Source: Sphingopyxis italica
GTDB taxonomy: Bacteria > Pseudomonadota > Alphaproteobacteria > Sphingomonadales > Sphingomonadaceae
Direction of reading: 5' to 3'
Assembly (NCBI RefSeq): GCF_011926545.1
Contig: NZ_JAATIT010000001.1
Span: 1,010,469 to 1,074,468, forward strand
Length of the DNA stretch: 64,000 nucleotides
The notes beneath the pieces are model-generated. The model ran no database searches, was not told where the DNA came from, and saw nothing but the letters and a program-made list of their open reading frames with translations. The position numbers and the translations under genes are program-made. Positions 59,875 to 64,000 of this stretch are shown here, in pieces (within the stretch, counting starts at the first letter, position 1; every line of letters begins with the position of its first letter).

Positions 59875-60426
59875 CTAGCCTTGATCGATCGCCGCCTTGT
59901 GCATGCGGCCGTTCATCACATAATGCGCCACGCCCATCTGCATTCCCGCGGCCTGCGCGTCGCCGATCTCGCGCACGCGGCGCGCGGGCGATCCCGCCCA
60001 GAGTTCGCGGTCTGGGATTTCCTTATTCTCGGTCAGCAGCGCGCCCGCGGCGAGCATCGCGTCGCTGCCGATGCGGCACCCGTTCATCACCGTCGCTTTC
60101 AGGCCGACGAACGCGCGGTCGGCGAGCGTGCAGCCGTGGACCATCGCGAGGTGGCCGATCAGCACATCCTCGCCGATGATCGTCGGAAAGCCTTCGGGAC
60201 GATGCGGCATCGGGCCGTCGCAGTGGACGACGCTGCCGTCCTGGATGTTCGAGCGCGCGCCGACGACGATATGGCTGACGTCGGCGCGCAGCACGCAATT
60301 ATACCAGATGCTGACGTCGGGTCCGATGGTCACATCGCCGATGATCCGGCAGCCGGGCGCGATGAAGGCGCTTGGGTCGATCCGCGGCGTCTTGCCATTG
60401 ACGCTGATGATGCTGACGTCGTTCAT
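59875..60426 (-). CDS. Gamma-carbonic anhydrase-like left-handed beta-helix protein
   Basis: A 183-residue hexapeptide-repeat protein of the gamma-carbonic anhydrase/YrdA group. His68, His92 and His97 (SVVHCD, GHLAMVHGC) match the metal ligands. The catalytic Glu loop of archaeal Cam is short or missing, so anhydrase activity is uncertain. Its ATG overlaps the stop of the spermidine-synthase-like gene (ATGA). Last gene of hemB-speE-like-gammaCA. Confidence 0.92.
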   Translation of the reverse strand: MNDVSIISVNGKTPRIDPSAFIAPGCRIIGDVTIGPDVSIWYNCVLRADVSHIVVGARSNIQDGSVVHCDGPMPHRPEGFPTIIGEDVLIGHLAMVHGCTLADRAFVGLKATVMNGCRIGSDAMLAAGALLTENKEIPDRELWAGSPARRVREIGDAQAAGMQMGVAHYVMNGRMHKAAIDQG

Positions 60427-62675
60427 TCGTCGCGGCCTCCGATGATATTCTTCCAGATGAGGACCGGCAGCGTCGAGGCATAATCGTCGGTCCAGCGGGT
60501 GAAACCGGCGCGCGCTTCGAGCGGCACCCAGGCGCCGTCCTCATAACTATCCTTGCGCGGGCGGATGCCGCCGGTCAATTGCCGCATCCGTTCGGGCGTC
60601 GCGGTCAGCGCGACCCAGTTCGAACCCGTCAGGTCGCCATATTCGTCGCCGGCCGGACCCGGGTCCAAGCGGATCGCCGCGGTCCAGCCGCGCGCCTTCG
60701 CCTCCGCCGCGAGCACGGGTTCGAGCCCGAAGAAGCGGTTCGAGATATGGATGAGCAAAATGCCGTCGGGTTGCAGCGCGCGCGCGTAAATGCCGATCGC
60801 TTCCTTCGTCAGCAGATGGAGCGGGATCGCGTCCGACGAAAAGGCGTCGATGACGATGATGTCGAAGTGGCCGGCCGGCTGGTCGGCGATCCGGAGCCGC
60901 GCGTCGCCGATGACGATCGGCGCGCCCGGCGCGCAGTCGGAGAGGAAGGTGAATTTTTCGGGATCGCGCGCGATGTCGACCATCACCGGATCGATCTCGA
61001 AGATCGTCCAGTCCTGCCCCGGCTTGCGGTAACAGGCGAGCGTCCCCGCCCCGAGCCCGACGATGCCGATCGACGCATCGGGTCCCGCGAGCGCCTCGGC
61101 CTTGTCCAGCGTCAGGCCGACGCCGGACTGATGGCCGTAATAGGTCGTCGGATCGCGCCGGTGTTCGGCGTCGGTGCGCTGCAGCCCGTGGAGCGTCGTG
61201 CCATGCGCGAGGCGGCGCTGGTTCGTTTGGGGATAGTCGGTGACGGTATAGACGCCGAAATAGCTGCGCACGCGCGCGCCGGTGAAGCTTTCCTGGATCG
61301 TGTCCCAGCCGCCGACCCCGATCATCAGCAGCGCGAGCACCGACACAAAGGCCCAGCGCCAGCCGATGACGAGCATGCCGATGACGAAGATCGCGATGCC
61401 CCAGCCCGCGACCGTGCCGTCGAGCCGGCCGGTCCATTGATCGACCATGTGCCAGCTCGCAAAGGCAGCGATCACGACAAGCAGCACCGTCACGGCGCGC
61501 GTCGTCTTCGCCTCGAGCCCTAGCCATTTGTCCCACGGGAAGAGCGCGGGGAGCGGGATCAGCATCGCGGCGGCGAGAATCAGCAGCGGATGTTCATAGA
61601 CCCAGTCGAAGATCAGCGGCGCGAACAGCGCCGCGAACAGCCCGCCGAGCACGCCGCCCGCCGACATCACGAGGTAGAAGAGCGTCAGATGCTGCGCGCC
61701 GGGGCGGAGATGATAGAGATAGCCGTGGAGCGCGACCGCGACGATGAAGAGCATCGCGAGGCTGGCGAGCGCGACCATCATCGACCCGCCGCCCGAACTC
61801 AGCAGCCCGAGCCCGCCGACCGCGAGCAGCACGACCGGTGCGAGCAATGTGACGATCTGCGTCGGGCGCGCGAAGGTCGAAAAGGCGATGACGAAGCTCA
61901 GGAGGTAAAGCCCGAGCGGCAGCACCCAGAGCAAGGGCATCGCGACGATATCGGTGGTGAGATGCGTCGTCGTCGACAGCATCAGCCCCGACGGTACCGC
62001 GGCGATCAGCAGCCAGTGCAACTGCCGCCGCAACGTCGGGCGCGGTTCGTCGGTGACGGCGGCATGGGCCTCGGCACCGCCATGCCAGCGTGCCGCCGCC
62101 GCGCCCGCGACGAGCAGGACGAGCAGCGCATAGCCCGCGGTCCAGCCCCAGCTTTGCGCGGCGAGCGGCATCGTCGGCTCGACGAGCGCCGGATAGCTGA
62201 TGAGCCCGGCAAAGCTGCCGAGGTTCGACGCGGCGTAGAGATAATAAGGGTCGCCCGCGCGAGAATCGGCGGCGAACCAGCGTTGCATCAGCGGCGCCTG
62301 CGCCGACACGACGAAAAAGACCGGACCGATCGAGGCGAGCAGCAGCAGCGGCACCCACAGCGCCTCTTGTCCCGGCCCCGGCGGCGCGATCTCGGCGATG
62401 CCGATGGGGAGCCACAAGGCCGCGACGACGAACAGCGCGAGATGAATCGTCGCCTGCCGCCGCACCGTGAAGCGGCCGAGCCAATGCGCATAGGCATAAC
62501 CGCCGAGCAGCAGCGCCTGATAGACGAGCATCGCGCTGTTCCACACCGCCGGCGCGCCGCCGAGCTTGGGCAGCACCATCCGCGCGACCATCGGCTGGAC
62601 GAGGAAGAGGAGGAAGCTGCCGACGAGGATCGTCAGCACGAACAGCCAACGGCGCGGCGATGGAGAAGCGGTCAT
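60423..62675 (-). CDS. Fused MFS-like membrane / spermidine synthase-like protein
   Basis: A 750-residue protein: N-terminal part with about 12-14 membrane helices (FVLTILVGSFLLFLVQPMVA at the start) and a C-terminal soluble domain (from about residue 500) with a spermidine-synthase-like AdoMet fold: IGIVGLGAGTLACYRKPGQ, FEIDPVMVDIARDPEKF, and IVIDAFSSDAIPLHLLTKEA. Whether it makes a polyamine is not known; the active-site Asp of SpeE (usually in FDVIxxDxxDP) is replaced by VIDAFSS. It lies 4 bp after hemB. Confidence 0.88.
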   Translation of the reverse strand: MTASPSPRRWLFVLTILVGSFLLFLVQPMVARMVLPKLGGAPAVWNSAMLVYQALLLGGYAYAHWLGRFTVRRQATIHLALFVVAALWLPIGIAEIAPPGPGQEALWVPLLLLASIGPVFFVVSAQAPLMQRWFAADSRAGDPYYLYAASNLGSFAGLISYPALVEPTMPLAAQSWGWTAGYALLVLLVAGAAAARWHGGAEAHAAVTDEPRPTLRRQLHWLLIAAVPSGLMLSTTTHLTTDIVAMPLLWVLPLGLYLLSFVIAFSTFARPTQIVTLLAPVVLLAVGGLGLLSSGGGSMMVALASLAMLFIVAVALHGYLYHLRPGAQHLTLFYLVMSAGGVLGGLFAALFAPLIFDWVYEHPLLILAAAMLIPLPALFPWDKWLGLEAKTTRAVTVLLVVIAAFASWHMVDQWTGRLDGTVAGWGIAIFVIGMLVIGWRWAFVSVLALLMIGVGGWDTIQESFTGARVRSYFGVYTVTDYPQTNQRRLAHGTTLHGLQRTDAEHRRDPTTYYGHQSGVGLTLDKAEALAGPDASIGIVGLGAGTLACYRKPGQDWTIFEIDPVMVDIARDPEKFTFLSDCAPGAPIVIGDARLRIADQPAGHFDIIVIDAFSSDAIPLHLLTKEAIGIYARALQPDGILLIHISNRFFGLEPVLAAEAKARGWTAAIRLDPGPAGDEYGDLTGSNWVALTATPERMRQLTGGIRPRKDSYEDGAWVPLEARAGFTRWTDDYASTLPVLIWKNIIGGRDE

Positions 62676-62679
62676 GCTA

Positions 62680-63678
<999 letters not shown>

Positions 63679-63746
63679 GCGGGGTGCATAGCCGGGTGCG
63701 GGCGCGGGGCAAATGGATAATGGAGTGCTGATCCGGGCGACCTATT

Positions 63747-63880
63747 CCCGTTCGCATCGAGCCCTTCGACTGCCCTGGCAGGCGCTCAGGATAAACTTCG
63801 ACCTGCGGTCGAAGTCGAGATGCCCATCGGGGCCAAGAGCTATGCCGCGGAGTGTCTCGACTTCGCTCGACACAAACGGA
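63747..63880. repeat. Family A palindromic element, copy 4 (inverted relative to copy 3)
   Basis: It starts CCCGTTCGCATCGAGCCCTTC and ends GTCTCGACTTCGCTCGAC plus ACAAACGGA. 63747-63825 is the exact reverse complement of 59789-59867. It lies upstream of hemB and downstream of the next minus-strand gene. Confidence 0.9.
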
Positions 63881-63910
63881 ACGAGAGGTTGCGCGGCTCG
63901 GGAGTGAAGA

Positions 63911-64000
63911 TCAGATCCCGTCCCCGACCCTTTTCGACGCCACGTCGGCGAGGCTGCCGAGCTTCGGGCCTTCGACCTGCTTCGGCGCGATCGGGGTCAG
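63911..64000 (-). CDS. Unrecognised protein, C-terminal end only
   Basis: On the minus strand the last 90 bases read ...LTPIAPKQVEGPKLGSLADV and then ASKRVGDGI, followed by TGA at 63913-63911. Third codon positions are almost all G or C, as in genes of this genome, so a real gene entering from the right edge is likely. Too little is visible to name it. Confidence 0.55.
   Translation of the reverse strand: MTPIAPKQVEGPKLGSLADVASKRVGDGI

Overview
The window is GC-rich, densely packed chromosomal DNA from an alphaproteobacterium. It looks like a sphingomonad, probably close to Sphingopyxis; this is inferred from gene content, not from a database search. The evidence is a DivL-type kinase with tyrosine at the phosphoacceptor site next to tsaE-amgK-murU-addB-addA-trxA, AddAB instead of RecBCD, twin-arginine-exported sugar enzymes, and several families of intergenic palindromes. 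I see no rRNA, tRNA, CRISPR array, insertion sequence or prophage.

Layout. 1-3.9 kb: end of an M20 peptidase, an aldehyde dehydrogenase and argJ. 3.9-12.8 kb: a carbohydrate cluster with a Gfo/Idh/MocA oxidoreductase, cytochrome c, MFS transporter, three TIM-barrel isomerase/epimerases, a DUF1080 hydrolase, and the small and large subunits of a periplasmic GMC-type sugar dehydrogenase. It reads as a 3-keto-glycoside pathway. 12.8-15.8 kb: a decayed organic-acid locus (CitMHS transporter, DUF4387, and 5'-truncated AtuA-like and tartrate-dehydrogenase genes fused head to head). 15.8-27.3 kb: trxA, addA, addB, murU, amgK, tsaE and divL, for cell-wall recycling, double-strand break repair and cell-cycle signalling. 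27.5-41 kb: ahcY, a small TPR protein, YqgE, asd, rplS and trmD fused by overlap to a vapBC toxin-antitoxin pair, a LysR regulator, a serine hydrolase, and two low-GC patches with unrecognised genes.

40-48 kb: a marR-emrA-emrB efflux operon, a DsbA-like isomerase, an alpha/beta hydrolase, an M2 dipeptidyl carboxypeptidase, and a divergent ArsR/SRPBCC pair. 48-55 kb: amn, a peroxiredoxin, rimM, rpsP with a very long acidic tail, ffh, and a GGDEF-EAL protein. 55-59.7 kb: dapF-mtaB-ftsY-yciB overlapping by ATGA, then a PuuD-like membrane protein. 59.8-63.7 kb: hemB, a fused MFS/spermidine-synthase and a gamma-carbonic-anhydrase-like protein, bracketed by a perfect 79-bp inverted repeat. The last 90 bases hold the 3' end of another minus-strand gene.

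The most unusual observations are: a mobile palindromic element inserted in frame inside mtaB; the double truncation that removed two divergent promoters at once at 15.13 kb; vapBC overlapping the essential trmD-rplS genes; a 33-bp perfect hairpin downstream of ahcY; and the complete 3-keto-sugar cluster with three different TIM-barrel enzymes.
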